Positions 37,119-45,501 of a DNA stretch of 64,000 nt are shown piece by piece. The stretch's first letter is position 1, and every line of letters starts with the position of its first letter. The stretch comes from DATAOG01 sp963753685 (lineage in GTDB: Bacteria > Pseudomonadota > Alphaproteobacteria > Geminicoccales > Geminicoccaceae). Location: the NCBI GenBank assembly GCA_963753685.1, contig CAVWDE010000019.1, positions 124,001-188,000 on the forward strand, written 5' to 3'. Position numbers and translations under genes: made by a program. Under the pieces are notes generated by a model, which worked only from the letters and a program-made list of their open reading frames with translations, was not told the DNA's origin and ran no database searches.

Positions 37119-38495
37119 ATGGGTGCGAAGGCGCGCCGGCCGTGGCGCGCCGGTGCTGGTCTGGCCCTGCTCCTGGCACTGACCGGCTGCGCCCGGCTCG
37201 ACGTCGAGCAGGCGCGGCTGTGCGAGCGCGTGATCCCCGGGGTCGAAGGCATCGATGCGCCGATCGAGGTCGTGCGCAGCGAGCCCGACCCGGGCGCCGC
37301 CCATGGTGTGATCGTGCACTATCGGCTCGCCGGGCCCGAGGGCCAGGCGGCCGAGCGCTGGCTTGCCTGTCGCTTCGGCGGCGGCGGTTTCCAGCGCGAT
37401 CGCCTGAAGCTCGTCGGGGTCGCGACCGACCAGGAGGGCGAGCTCTCGGACGTCCAGGTCTACCTGCTCCGGCAGTACTGGCTCGGCCTGTACGAGGCCG
37501 AGGCGGAGGCCGCGGCCGGCGTGCACCGGGGCGGCCCGGCGGGGCCCGGGCGCGACCTGCTCTACGCCCTGCAGCTCGGCGTCGACGCGCTCGCCGTCGG
37601 CTGTCTCTATGGCCTGCTCGCGATCGGTTACAGCCTGGTCTACGGCATCGTCGGCAAGATCAATCTGGCGTTCGGCGAGATCGCGATGGTCGGCGCCTAC
37701 GCGACCTTCATCGGGGTCACCGGGCTCGCCCTGATCGGCGCCGGCACCCTGCCGCTGGCCCTGCTCCTGGTCCTGCTGGTGGCGGCCCTGGTCGGTGGCG
37801 TGCACGGCCTGGTGACCGAGCGGCTGGTGTTCCGGCCACTGCGCGAGACCCCCTCCCAGGCGCCGCTGATCGCGACCATCGGGCTGGCGATCCTGCTCCA
37901 GGAATACCTGCGCCTCAGCCAGGGCGCCGCCGACCGCTGGATTCAACCGGTCTTTTCCGAGGCGCACACGCTCGCCGGGGGCGGCGGCTTCACGGTCACG
38001 ATCAGCACCTCGCAGCTGCTGATCCTCGGCTTCACGGCCGCGCTCTACGGCGGCCTCTGGCTGCTGATGACCCGCAGCCCGTTCGGGCGCCAGGCGCGGG
38101 CCTGCGCCGACGATGTCGAAATGGCGGCGTTCTGCGGCATCAATGTCGAGCGGGTGATCGCCCAGACCTTCTCGCTCGGCGCCGCCTACGCCGGGATCGC
38201 GGGCTTCGTGGTCCTGCTCCGCTACGGCGGGGTGCGCTTCTACGACGGCTATCTGCTCGGCTTCAAGGCGCTGACCGCGGCGATCCTGGGCGGCATCGGC
38301 TCGGTGCCGGGAGCGATGCTGGGCGGCCTGCTGATCGGGGCGCTCGAGACCTTCTGGGCCGGCTATCTGACGATCGCCTATAAGGACGTGGCCGTGTTCG
38401 GCCTGCTCGCCGCGATCCTGGTCTGGCGCCCGCAGGGCCTGCTCGGCCAGCCGGTCCGCCTCGCCAACGACCGCTTCGGCCAGCGCCGGCCCTGA
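37119..38495 (+). CDS. LivH-type ABC permease fused to an N-terminal lipoprotein-like domain
   Basis: A 458-residue protein. Residues ~1-24 form a signal with a lipobox-like end (LLLALTGC, Cys ~24), followed by a soluble domain to ~150 (ERVIPGVEGIDAPIEVV, HYRLAGPEG, WLACRFGGGGFQRDRL). Residues ~155-450 form a complete branched-chain amino-acid permease of the LivH family, with GLLAIGYSLVYGIVGKINLAFGE near the start and LTAAILGGIGSVPGAMLGG near the end. Normal LivH is about 290-300 residues. It has the right strand and packing to be co-transcribed with ftsH, and no LivM, LivG or LivF follows. Confidence 0.9.
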   Translation: MGAKARRPWRAGAGLALLLALTGCARLDVEQARLCERVIPGVEGIDAPIEVVRSEPDPGAAHGVIVHYRLAGPEGQAAERWLACRFGGGGFQRDRLKLVGVATDQEGELSDVQVYLLRQYWLGLYEAEAEAAAGVHRGGPAGPGRDLLYALQLGVDALAVGCLYGLLAIGYSLVYGIVGKINLAFGEIAMVGAYATFIGVTGLALIGAGTLPLALLLVLLVAALVGGVHGLVTERLVFRPLRETPSQAPLIATIGLAILLQEYLRLSQGAADRWIQPVFSEAHTLAGGGGFTVTISTSQLLILGFTAALYGGLWLLMTRSPFGRQARACADDVEMAAFCGINVERVIAQTFSLGAAYAGIAGFVVLLRYGGVRFYDGYLLGFKALTAAILGGIGSVPGAMLGGLLIGALETFWAGYLTIAYKDVAVFGLLAAILVWRPQGLLGQPVRLANDRFGQRRP

Positions 38496-38580
38496 CCTCG
38501 CTCCGTCGGGGCGTGACCTCGCGGACCTTTACCGAGGGACCGGACTTACGGCGCGCGGCGCGGGAGCCACCCCTCGCCGC

Positions 38581-38886
38581 TCAAGGCTCGACCTCGAGAT
38601 CGAGCGTGATCGTCTCGGCGCCGTGCCAGGGATCGCCGGTGATCACCTCGATCGTCGCCCGACCAGCCTGTCGGGCCGCCACCAGGACCACGTTCGGCGC
38701 GCCCATCGGGGTCAGCACGCTGCCGTCGGACGCGACGAGCGCCTGATTGAACGGCCCGAGCAGCTCGACCACGCCCGAACGCGACCCGATCCGCCCGCCG
38801 GAGGCGTGGAAAAGCAAAAGGTCCCCGGCGCGGAGCAACAGTGGCGAAGCGCACTGACGCACATCCTGGACTTCGATCAGCCGCAT
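38581..38886 (-). CDS. Hypothetical protein, 101 aa
   Basis: Begins at ATG 38886 (MRLIEVQDVRQCASPLLLRA) with GGAGCGAGG just before it. It is rich in short strands (GDLLLFHA, VVELLG, NVVLVAARQ, ATIEVITG, TLDLEVEP), suggesting a small beta-sandwich. It has no signal or membrane segment. It lies 48 bp downstream of the astacin-type protease on the same strand, so it may be its partner or inhibitor; that is inference. I do not recognise the family. Confidence 0.6.
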   Translation of the reverse strand: MRLIEVQDVRQCASPLLLRAGDLLLFHASGGRIGSRSGVVELLGPFNQALVASDGSVLTPMGAPNVVLVAARQAGRATIEVITGDPWHGAETITLDLEVEP

Positions 38887-38934
38887 CACCTCGCTCCACG
38901 CCGGGCTTGGTCCTGGCTTGGCAAAGCGCAACCG

Positions 38935-39903
38935 TCAGGCGAAGACGTCCTCGACGTCCTCGGTCTCCGGCCACTCGTCCTTGTCCCGGCGGTCCGTGCC
39001 CTCGGTGCCGAGGTCATGGCCGCGCCGAGGATAGATCGAGCCGCAGAACGCGTAGTCGAGCTGGTTGATGTCGAGCCCCCCGCGGATCGGGTTGCCGTCG
39101 CGCGTGATCTCGCCCGGTAGCTGGTAGCACATGATCGAATCCTGGTCGGCGTTCGGGGTGCCGAAGATCGACTGTTCCTGGAGCGGCGTCAGCACCTGGG
39201 CGTCGACCGTCGGCCGGTCCCAGCCCTGCGTCCGCAGGAAGTACGCATAAGTCCGCTCACGGTCGAGGCGGGCGATCAGCTGCCGACGCATGTGCTCGTG
39301 CGGGAAGCCCAGCGTGTGCCCCGTCTCATGCCGGACGACGCGTTTGAACTCCGACTCCGGGGTGTTGATCGTGAAGCCCTGCAGATTCATCGTCTGGCGA
39401 TTGCGCGGGATCATCATGATGTCGGTGCCGAGGTACGAATAGTATCCGCCGGGGCCGCGCGAGATCCGCACTTGACCGACCCCTTCCGTAAAGGCGAACT
39501 CGATGCATCCCGCCTGCGTCCAGGCATTCATGTGGCTGACGATCTTCCGCCGCAGCTCGGCCTGGGTGGTTTCCGTGAAGCTCACGGTCAGCTGGCGCGG
39601 CTGCGGCCCCCAGTACTTCTGGACGAGGACCGAGAGACGAGCTGGATCTTGCGGCAATTCGGGCGCCACCTCCGCCAAGCGGCCGAACGTCAGCCCGTTG
39701 ACCGGGTTCATCTTCACTGCGTGCTGGGCGGCCTTGACCACCAGCCGCCGCGGCACCGCTTTCACCGTGCAGCCATATTGGGCCGGCTCGTGATCTCCGT
39801 CGTGGTCGACCCCTTCGTGATCGCTGACCCCGCTGTCCACGGCGTTACGCGCCAGCTCGGCAATCTTGGCGAGCGTTACTTCAAGTTTTTCCTCATTGCT
39901 CAT
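38935..39903 (-). CDS. Astacin-type (M12A) zinc metalloprotease
   Basis: A 322-residue metzincin. The extended zinc motif HETGHTLGFPHEH (H-E-x2-H-x2-G-F-x-H-E) is at ~190-202, matching astacins, and a Met-turn DSIMCYQ lies about 60 residues later. Upstream, FTEGVGQVRISRGPGGYYSYLGT fits the astacin N-terminal half. There is no N-terminal signal peptide (MSNEEKLEVTLAKIAELARN), unlike animal astacins. Residues ~20-45 are acidic and His-rich. The ATG at 39903 has GAGGAG upstream. Targets unknown. Confidence 0.9.
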   Translation of the reverse strand: MSNEEKLEVTLAKIAELARNAVDSGVSDHEGVDHDGDHEPAQYGCTVKAVPRRLVVKAAQHAVKMNPVNGLTFGRLAEVAPELPQDPARLSVLVQKYWGPQPRQLTVSFTETTQAELRRKIVSHMNAWTQAGCIEFAFTEGVGQVRISRGPGGYYSYLGTDIMMIPRNRQTMNLQGFTINTPESEFKRVVRHETGHTLGFPHEHMRRQLIARLDRERTYAYFLRTQGWDRPTVDAQVLTPLQEQSIFGTPNADQDSIMCYQLPGEITRDGNPIRGGLDINQLDYAFCGSIYPRRGHDLGTEGTDRRDKDEWPETEDVEDVFA

Positions 39904-40033
39904 GGTATTGACTCCTCAATTCAGGCCGCAGCGACGGCCTGTGCAAGAGCGACGATAGTGCGCTTCGATGGTTTCGACCTGTGACCTGCTTCACACCCGC
40001 AGTTGCGGGCGAGCGAGGCGAGGGTGACAGTCG

Positions 40034-40645
40034 TTACCGGTCAGCGAACGCGAGCTTGGCGCCGAGCGCGACGAAGGCGCCGGCGAATGCGCGGCGCATC
40101 CAGGTCAGCACTCGTGGCCGTGAGATGACGTGGTTGCGGATCCTGGCGGCGAACAGCCCGTAGCCGACGAAGACGACGAACGTCAGCAGCATGAACACCG
40201 CGCTCAACTCGAACATGCGGGCGAGCGGATGGGGTTCCCTGGCACTCACGAACTGCGGCAGGAAGGCGAAGAAGAAGATCGAGAGTTTCGGATTGAGGAG
40301 GTTGATCAGGATGGCGGAGACGATCACCTGGCTCGCCGAGCGGGGGCCGGTCTCCGGCTCGACCCTGAGCGCGCCCCGCTCCCGCAGCGTGTGCCAGGCC
40401 ATGTAGAGAAGATAGGCCACGCCCAGGTATTTGAGCGTCTGGAACGCGAGCGCGCTGGCGTGCAGAAGGGCTGCGAGCCCGGTGATCGCCGCCGCCATGT
40501 GCGGGACGATGCCGAGCGTGCAGCCGAACGCCGCGACCACGCTGGCGCGCGAGCCGCGCGACAGACCGGCCGCCAGGGTGTAGAGCACGCCGGTGCCGGG
40601 CGAGACGACGACGATCAACGAGGTTATCAGGAAGTCGATGCCCAC
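40034..40645 (-). CDS. LysE-family translocator (copy 1)
   Basis: A 203-residue inner-membrane exporter of the LysE/RhtB amino-acid efflux family, six predicted helices. Start at GTG 40645, with GGAGGG seven bases before it. Signature VVSPGTGVLYTLAAGLSRG follows the first helix, then LGVAYLLYMAWHTLRERG and LLNPKLSIFFFAFLPQFV. It is nearly identical in length and sequence to the gene at 58209; about 26 of roughly 200 aligned positions differ by eye. Substrate unknown. Confidence 0.93.
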   Translation of the reverse strand: MGIDFLITSLIVVVSPGTGVLYTLAAGLSRGSRASVVAAFGCTLGIVPHMAAAITGLAALLHASALAFQTLKYLGVAYLLYMAWHTLRERGALRVEPETGPRSASQVIVSAILINLLNPKLSIFFFAFLPQFVSAREPHPLARMFELSAVFMLLTFVVFVGYGLFAARIRNHVISRPRVLTWMRRAFAGAFVALGAKLAFADR

Positions 40646-40740
40646 AAGACGCCCTCCCGGCACGATGGCCATTGGCGCGCTGGCAGCGCAGGCGGCCCTA
40701 TCATGGAGCGCCAGCCAGGGGGCACACGCTGTTGCTCGCA

Positions 40741-40774
40741 GGCCTGCTAAGGCAGGATCTGCCTTACGCAGGCC
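40741..40774. repeat. Inverted repeat, 14-bp stem with one bulged base
   Basis: GGCCTGCTAAGGCA (40741-40754) pairs with TGCCTTA plus GCAGGCC (40760-40766 and 40768-40774), with C 40767 bulged and a 5-base loop. No T-tract follows on either strand. Confidence 0.85.
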
Positions 40775-40787
40775 GTGCCCAGGATCC

Positions 40788-40872
40788 GCACCGATCCCGG
40801 CGGCGGTCAAGGATCTGCGACCGGCGCAGCCGGCGCGCTGCGCGCGTCCTTGACCGCCGCCGGGATCGGTGC
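40788..40872. repeat. Perfect 26-bp inverted repeat with 33-bp loop
   Basis: Arms at 40788-40813 and 40847-40872 are exact reverse complements. The loop holds a further short inverted repeat (GCGCAG / CTGCGC). No T-tract flanks it. It could act as an mRNA-stabilising or attenuating structure between the two genes, or be a remnant of a small mobile repeat. Confidence 0.9.
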
Positions 40873-40950
40873 ACAAGGCCCTGACGCCGTGTCGCAGGCG
40901 TTTCGGTCATTTCTGCAGCCGGGCCATCCACAACTCGACTTCGGGGGACC

Positions 40951-41871
40951 TCAGCGCGGCAGGAGGGCGTCGATCTTGGCGAGTTCGGCCGGCGTCAGGC
41001 GCCAGCTCGCGGCCTTGGCGTTGGTCGTCACCTGCTCGGGCGCGGTCGCGCCGGCGATCACCGAGGCGACCTCCGGGTGGGCGAGGAGCCAGGAGAAGGC
41101 GAGCTCGAGCAGCGTGTGGTGGTGGCTCTCGGCGAAGCTGAACAGGGCTTCGACCACATCGAGGTTCGCGGCCGAGAGCAGATCGCCGAAGCGCTCGCCG
41201 GCCTGGATTCGGGCGCCCGCGGGGGCCGCCTGTCCGCGCCGGTACTTGCCGGTGAGAAGGCCGCTTGCGAGTGGGAAATAGGGGAGGAAGGCCTGGCCTT
41301 GGCGGGTGCACTCGGGCAGGACCTCGGCTTCCGGGTCGCGCTTGAGCAGGCTGTATTCGTTCTGGACGCTGACGAAGCGGGCGCCGCCGGGCGGCACCGC
41401 CGCCTCGGCCTCGCGCAGCTGCTGGGCGGAGAAGTTGGAGCAGCCGATTTCCCGGACCTTGCCGGCGCGCACCGCCTCGTTCAGGGCGCCGAGCGTGTCG
41501 GCGATCGGGACGCTCGGATCGGGCTGGTGGAGCTGGTAGAGGTCGATGCGGTCGGTCCGCAGGCGCTTCAGGCTGTCGTCGAGCGCGGCGCGCACGTACT
41601 CGGGCCTGGCACCCTTGCGCTGATCGTCCACGGCCATGCCGAACTTGGTCGCGAGCACGACCTTGTCGCGCCGGCCCTTGAGCACCTCGCCCAGGAACGT
41701 CTCGCTCTTCGTGCCGCCGTAGATGTCGGCGGTATCGAGAAAATTGATGCCGGCATCGAGGGCGGCGTCGACCACATGCGCGGTCTGGGCGGCATCGATT
41801 CGCCAGCCGAAATTGTTGCAGCCAAGGCCGACCACCGAAACATCGAGCGCACCGATGCGTCGCCTGTCCAT
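40951..41871 (-). CDS. Aldo/keto reductase
   Basis: A 306-residue aldo/keto reductase from ATG 41871 (MDRRRIGALDVSVVGLGCNN). The active site is complete: Asp and Tyr in FLDTADIYGGTKSE (~48-61), Lys in LATKFGM (~78) and His in YQLHQPD (~119). The C-terminal SVIAGATAPEQV loop binds the NADPH phosphate. It resembles the YajO/PhdYeO group of general aldehyde reductases. It is separated from the sugar ABC operon upstream by 121 bp and may be read through from it. Confidence 0.93.
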   Translation of the reverse strand: MDRRRIGALDVSVVGLGCNNFGWRIDAAQTAHVVDAALDAGINFLDTADIYGGTKSETFLGEVLKGRRDKVVLATKFGMAVDDQRKGARPEYVRAALDDSLKRLRTDRIDLYQLHQPDPSVPIADTLGALNEAVRAGKVREIGCSNFSAQQLREAEAAVPPGGARFVSVQNEYSLLKRDPEAEVLPECTRQGQAFLPYFPLASGLLTGKYRRGQAAPAGARIQAGERFGDLLSAANLDVVEALFSFAESHHHTLLELAFSWLLAHPEVASVIAGATAPEQVTTNAKAASWRLTPAELAKIDALLPR

Positions 41872-41992
41872 GAGCGTTTTTCCCCGTTGTTCGGCTATCG
41901 GCCGGGCACCGGCCACGGATTCAGTTAGCGCGGCGACCGCCGGCGGCGAGCGAGCCCGGCCGCCGTCGCCCGGTCTGTGCGGCGCAGGCGGC

Positions 41993-42886
41993 TCAGCCCT
42001 TGGTCGCGCCGGAGGTCAGGCCGGCGATATAGTAGTCCATCAGGAAGGCGTAGATGATCACCGGCGGCGCCGCCGCCAGCAGGGCGCCGGCCATCAGGCC
42101 GCCCCAGTGGTAGACGTCGCCCCGGATCAGCGTGGTCACGGTGCCGGCGGTCAGGACCAGCTGGTCCTCGCTGTAGATGAAGGCCAGCGGGTAGAGGAAC
42201 TCCGCCCAGGAGACCGTGAAGGCGAAGATGGTCGCGGCGATGATCCCCGGCAGGGCGACCGGGATAAAGATCTTGATCAGCATCTGGAAGTGGTTGCAGC
42301 CGTCGATCAGCGCCGCCTCGTCGAGCTCGCGCGGGATCGAGCTGAAATAGCCGATCAGGATCCAGGTGCAGAACGGCACCGCGATGATCGGATAGACCAG
42401 CACCAGGCCCCAGTAGGTGTTGAGCAGGCCGAGCCCGCCGACGATCTGGAACAGCGGGATGAACAGCAGGGTCTCGGGCACCAGATAGCTCAGGAACACG
42501 CCGGTCGCGAGCAGCGACGAGCCGAAGAAGCGCATCCGGGCGAGCGAGTAGGCGGCGAGGATGCTGACCACCATCGAGATCGCGACCGTGCAGACGGTGA
42601 CGATCGCCGTGTTCTTGAAGTAGACCGGGAAGGAGGTGTTGAACAGCAGATCGGTGTAGTGCGACAGCGTGATCTTGCCGTTGATGATCCAAGGGTTGCC
42701 CGCCAGGCTCGAGATCTCCTGGTCGGTCTTGAGCGAGGTGATCAGCATGTAGTAGGGCGGGAACAGGAAGAAGATGATGAAGAGCATCAGGAAGAAGTAC
42801 GAAGCGTAGAGCGCCCAGCGGCGATCGCCGCTGGCCTTGCCGCGGCTGAAGGCGCCGGACGCGCTGGTAGCGACTTGGGTTGCCAT
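41993..42886 (-). CDS. Carbohydrate ABC transporter permease (MalG/SmoG-like)
   Basis: A 297-residue inner-membrane permease with six helices. N-terminal FFLFPPYYMLITSLKTDQEI is the usual MalG-type opening. The EAA loop for ATPase contact is ELDEAALIDGCNHFQMLIKIFIPVALPG near residues 195-222. It starts at ATG 42886, overlapping the stop of the upstream permease by one base (TAATG), so the two permeases are translationally coupled. Confidence 0.95.
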   Translation of the reverse strand: MATQVATSASGAFSRGKASGDRRWALYASYFFLMLFIIFFLFPPYYMLITSLKTDQEISSLAGNPWIINGKITLSHYTDLLFNTSFPVYFKNTAIVTVCTVAISMVVSILAAYSLARMRFFGSSLLATGVFLSYLVPETLLFIPLFQIVGGLGLLNTYWGLVLVYPIIAVPFCTWILIGYFSSIPRELDEAALIDGCNHFQMLIKIFIPVALPGIIAATIFAFTVSWAEFLYPLAFIYSEDQLVLTAGTVTTLIRGDVYHWGGLMAGALLAAAPPVIIYAFLMDYYIAGLTSGATKG

Positions 42887-43827
42887 TACACTCGACTCGC
42901 CCGGTTGCGCACATCGCGCAGGATGAAGAAGGCGAACACGGCCAGGATCGGGAACATGAAGAGCGCGACCGCAGCGCCGAGTGGGACATCGCCGCTCTGG
43001 ATGCCGAGGTGGAAGGCGTAGGTGCCGAACATATGGGTCGTGTTGCGCGGACCGCCGCCGGTCAGCACGCGCACGATGTCGAAGTTGGCGAAGGTCACGA
43101 TGGTCGAGAACAGCATCGTGATCGCGACGATGTTGCGCAGCATCGGCAGCGTCACGTAGACCAGCCGCTGCCAGGCGGACGCGCCGTCGACCTTGGCGGC
43201 GTCGTAGAGCTCCTCCGGGATCGACTTGAGCGCCGCGAGATACATGATCAGGAAGAACGGCGAGCCATACCAGATGTTGACCAGGATGACCGCGGTCCGC
43301 GCCCAGAAGGTCTCGCTGAGCCAGGCGATGTGCGGCCCGCCGACCGCCGCCAGCAGCCAGTTGATGGCGCTGTAGGTCGGGTCGAACAGCCACCACCACC
43401 CGAGCGTCGAGAGCGCCGGCGGGATCACCCAGGGGACCAGCGACAGGCCGCGCCAGATCCGCTGGCCGCGCTCGTGGACGTTGTGGATCAGATGCGCGCA
43501 GATGAAGCCGATCAGCGCCTTGAAAAACACCGCGGTGAACGTAAACAGGACCGACTGCCGGACCACCATCCAGAAGGTGCTGCGTCCGAACAGGAAGACG
43601 AAGTTGTCGAGCCCAATATAGTGAGTCTCGGCCTTGTTCAGCAGCGAGAGATTGATCGAGTAGAGGAACGGATAGACCACCAGGCCGCCGATGATCAGGA
43701 TCAGCGGCATGCACATCAGCAGGGCGAGGGTCGAACGCTGATGCCAGAAGGCGCGCATGTAGGCGCCGAAGCTCGGCGCCGCCAGTGTGGTCTGCCGGCC
43801 CTTCAAGACTGCACTGGTTCGAGCCAT
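42886..43827 (-). CDS. Carbohydrate ABC transporter permease (MalF/SmoF-like)
   Basis: A 313-residue inner-membrane permease with six helices (~33-55 first). The EAA motif reads ELYDAAKVDGASAWQRLVYVTLPML near residue 205, for contact with the ATPase. The N-terminal YPFLYSINLSLLNK segment is typical of the family. It forms a heterodimer with the next gene product and receives substrate from the binding protein encoded 136 bp upstream. Confidence 0.95.
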   Translation of the reverse strand: MARTSAVLKGRQTTLAAPSFGAYMRAFWHQRSTLALLMCMPLILIIGGLVVYPFLYSINLSLLNKAETHYIGLDNFVFLFGRSTFWMVVRQSVLFTFTAVFFKALIGFICAHLIHNVHERGQRIWRGLSLVPWVIPPALSTLGWWWLFDPTYSAINWLLAAVGGPHIAWLSETFWARTAVILVNIWYGSPFFLIMYLAALKSIPEELYDAAKVDGASAWQRLVYVTLPMLRNIVAITMLFSTIVTFANFDIVRVLTGGGPRNTTHMFGTYAFHLGIQSGDVPLGAAVALFMFPILAVFAFFILRDVRNRASRV

Positions 43828-43963
43828 GGCCCCGCCTCCGACGCCCTGCCGATGTCAGCGGTCGGGACGGCCGGGAGTCGAAGCCCCGCGCGTCCCGATC
43901 CGATCCGCTACGACGTCGCCGCAGGCCAGCGCCGGCCGCCGGCGCTGGCCCGGGCGCGCCTCG

Positions 43964-45310
43964 TCATCCGCGCAGATAGCCCTCGAGCTCGTCGTTCGCC
44001 CAGGCGATCGCGTCGTCGAACAACTCGCCGGTCTGGGTGACCCGCGCGACCATGTAAGGCACCAGCGCCTCGTTGTAGATCTGGGCGGCGACCGCGGGCG
44101 GCGCCGGATAGCCGGACACGATCGCGTGCTCGTTGCCGCGCCCGGGATAGTTGTAGAGCGTGCCGGCGGGCGGGCTCTCGGTCTCCCAGACCGGGTTGTC
44201 GAAGAACGCCGGCTGCAGCGGCAGATCGTAGCCGTGCGAGGCCTTGACCAGCTCCGCGACCTGCTCCTTCTGCGACAGGTAGAGCAGCAGGTCCTTGGCG
44301 GCCGGGATGTTCTGCGAGAAGTTCCAGATGCCCCACATATAGGGCAGGCTGCCGCGGTAGCGGCCCTTGGGCCCGGCGGGCGTGTCGTGGTGCCAGAGCT
44401 GGGCGCCGACCGCGGGCTGGTCCTTCACCGCCACCGCCCAGGCCGAGGGCGGGTTCTGGATGCAGGAGCCGGTGCCGGAGATGATCCAGCGGTTGTTGCC
44501 GGCATCGTCCCAGGCGTAGACGTCGGGCGGCATGTATTGGGTCAGCTTCTTCATGTATTCGAGGGCCAGCCGGGTCCCTTCCGAATCGACCGTGATCTCG
44601 CCCTCAGCGCTCACCATCTGACCGCCGAACGACAGGAACAGCGGACCCAGCCAGTCCTGGCTGTCGCTGGTCGGACCGATCGGGTTGCCGAAGTCGTGGC
44701 CAGCCTTGTGCAGCTTCTCGGCCGCGACCAGGAACTTGTCGTAGGTCCATTCGGCATCGACCTTGGCCTGGTCGCGCGGGCCGGCCGGGAACAGATCCTG
44801 GAGGTCGACGCCGGCCGCCTTGAAGTAGTCGAGGCGCGAGACCATCGGATAGGTATGCGAGCCGGTCGGCGCGGGCACCGCCTTCCAGACGCCGTCGTGC
44901 TTGCACAGGTAGGCCGCGCGGTCCTCGTACGGGCCGTACTTCTTGGTCAGCTCGGCCATGATGTCGTCGACCGGCTCCAGCAAATCCTTGTGGATCGTGA
45001 CGTCCCAGGTCGGCAGGGCGAAGATGTCGTGGCCGGTCTTGGCGCGCGCCTCGGCTGCGGCGGTCACCTGGTTCTTGAAGCCGATCGAGGTGATGAAGTC
45101 GATGGTGATCGCGACGTTGTTCTTCTGGGCCCAGTCCTTGCACATCTTGTCCAGCACGGCGTTGGCGCCGGGGACCCAGTGGTCCCACATGCCGAGCGCC
45201 AGCGTGCCGGCGGAATGCGCGGTCTTGACGTAGGGTGCTGCGAGCGTCGCGCCGGTCGCGAGCGCCGTCGTCTTGAGGAACTTGCGCCGGGTCGGTGTCC
45301 AGAGTGCCAT
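43964..45310 (-). CDS. Sugar/polyol ABC transporter substrate-binding protein, Tat signal
   Basis: A 448-residue extracellular solute-binding protein (type 1 family). It begins MALWTPTRRKFLKTTALATG, a twin-arginine signal with the RRKFLK core and cleavage near AHSA at ~33. The mature part starts LALGMWDHWVPGAN and includes GHDIFALPTWDV and IHKDLLEPVDDI. Tat export implies folding in the cytoplasm before transport. First gene of the minus-strand transporter operon, divergent from the Ldh-family gene with a shared 191-bp promoter region. Confidence 0.95.
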   Translation of the reverse strand: MALWTPTRRKFLKTTALATGATLAAPYVKTAHSAGTLALGMWDHWVPGANAVLDKMCKDWAQKNNVAITIDFITSIGFKNQVTAAAEARAKTGHDIFALPTWDVTIHKDLLEPVDDIMAELTKKYGPYEDRAAYLCKHDGVWKAVPAPTGSHTYPMVSRLDYFKAAGVDLQDLFPAGPRDQAKVDAEWTYDKFLVAAEKLHKAGHDFGNPIGPTSDSQDWLGPLFLSFGGQMVSAEGEITVDSEGTRLALEYMKKLTQYMPPDVYAWDDAGNNRWIISGTGSCIQNPPSAWAVAVKDQPAVGAQLWHHDTPAGPKGRYRGSLPYMWGIWNFSQNIPAAKDLLLYLSQKEQVAELVKASHGYDLPLQPAFFDNPVWETESPPAGTLYNYPGRGNEHAIVSGYPAPPAVAAQIYNEALVPYMVARVTQTGELFDDAIAWANDELEGYLRG

Positions 45311-45501
45311 CAATGCTCTCCCTCTTGAGCGCGGTTGTCCAGCCAACCGCCGGCGCAGAAGTCGTCAACAGGGTCTTCTCGCCAGCACGCCGCTGTCTTA
45401 GTAGTCTCACAGAGACGAACCGGGCGGAGGATACCCGGACCAGTCCGAACGGACAAGCCCGACCCGGGCTCGGGGCGCGGAAAAGAAGGAGGCGACGGCA
45501 G

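Larger units (their letters stand above)
40646..40950. other. 305-bp intergenic region with two long hairpins
   Basis: No protein-coding frame is convincing here. The interval lies downstream of the aldo/keto reductase and upstream of LysE copy 1, both on the minus strand, and contains two adjacent inverted repeats listed separately. Confidence 0.7.

Noticed and set aside
34843..37179. Very long open frame on the minus strand opposite ftsH
   Set aside because: It is the mirror of a conserved gene in GC-rich DNA; its translation is low-complexity with Asp/Glu/Arg/Leu bias and no family resemblance.
40788..40872. 26-bp inverted repeat read as an intrinsic terminator
   Set aside because: No T-tract follows on either strand and the loop is 33 bp.
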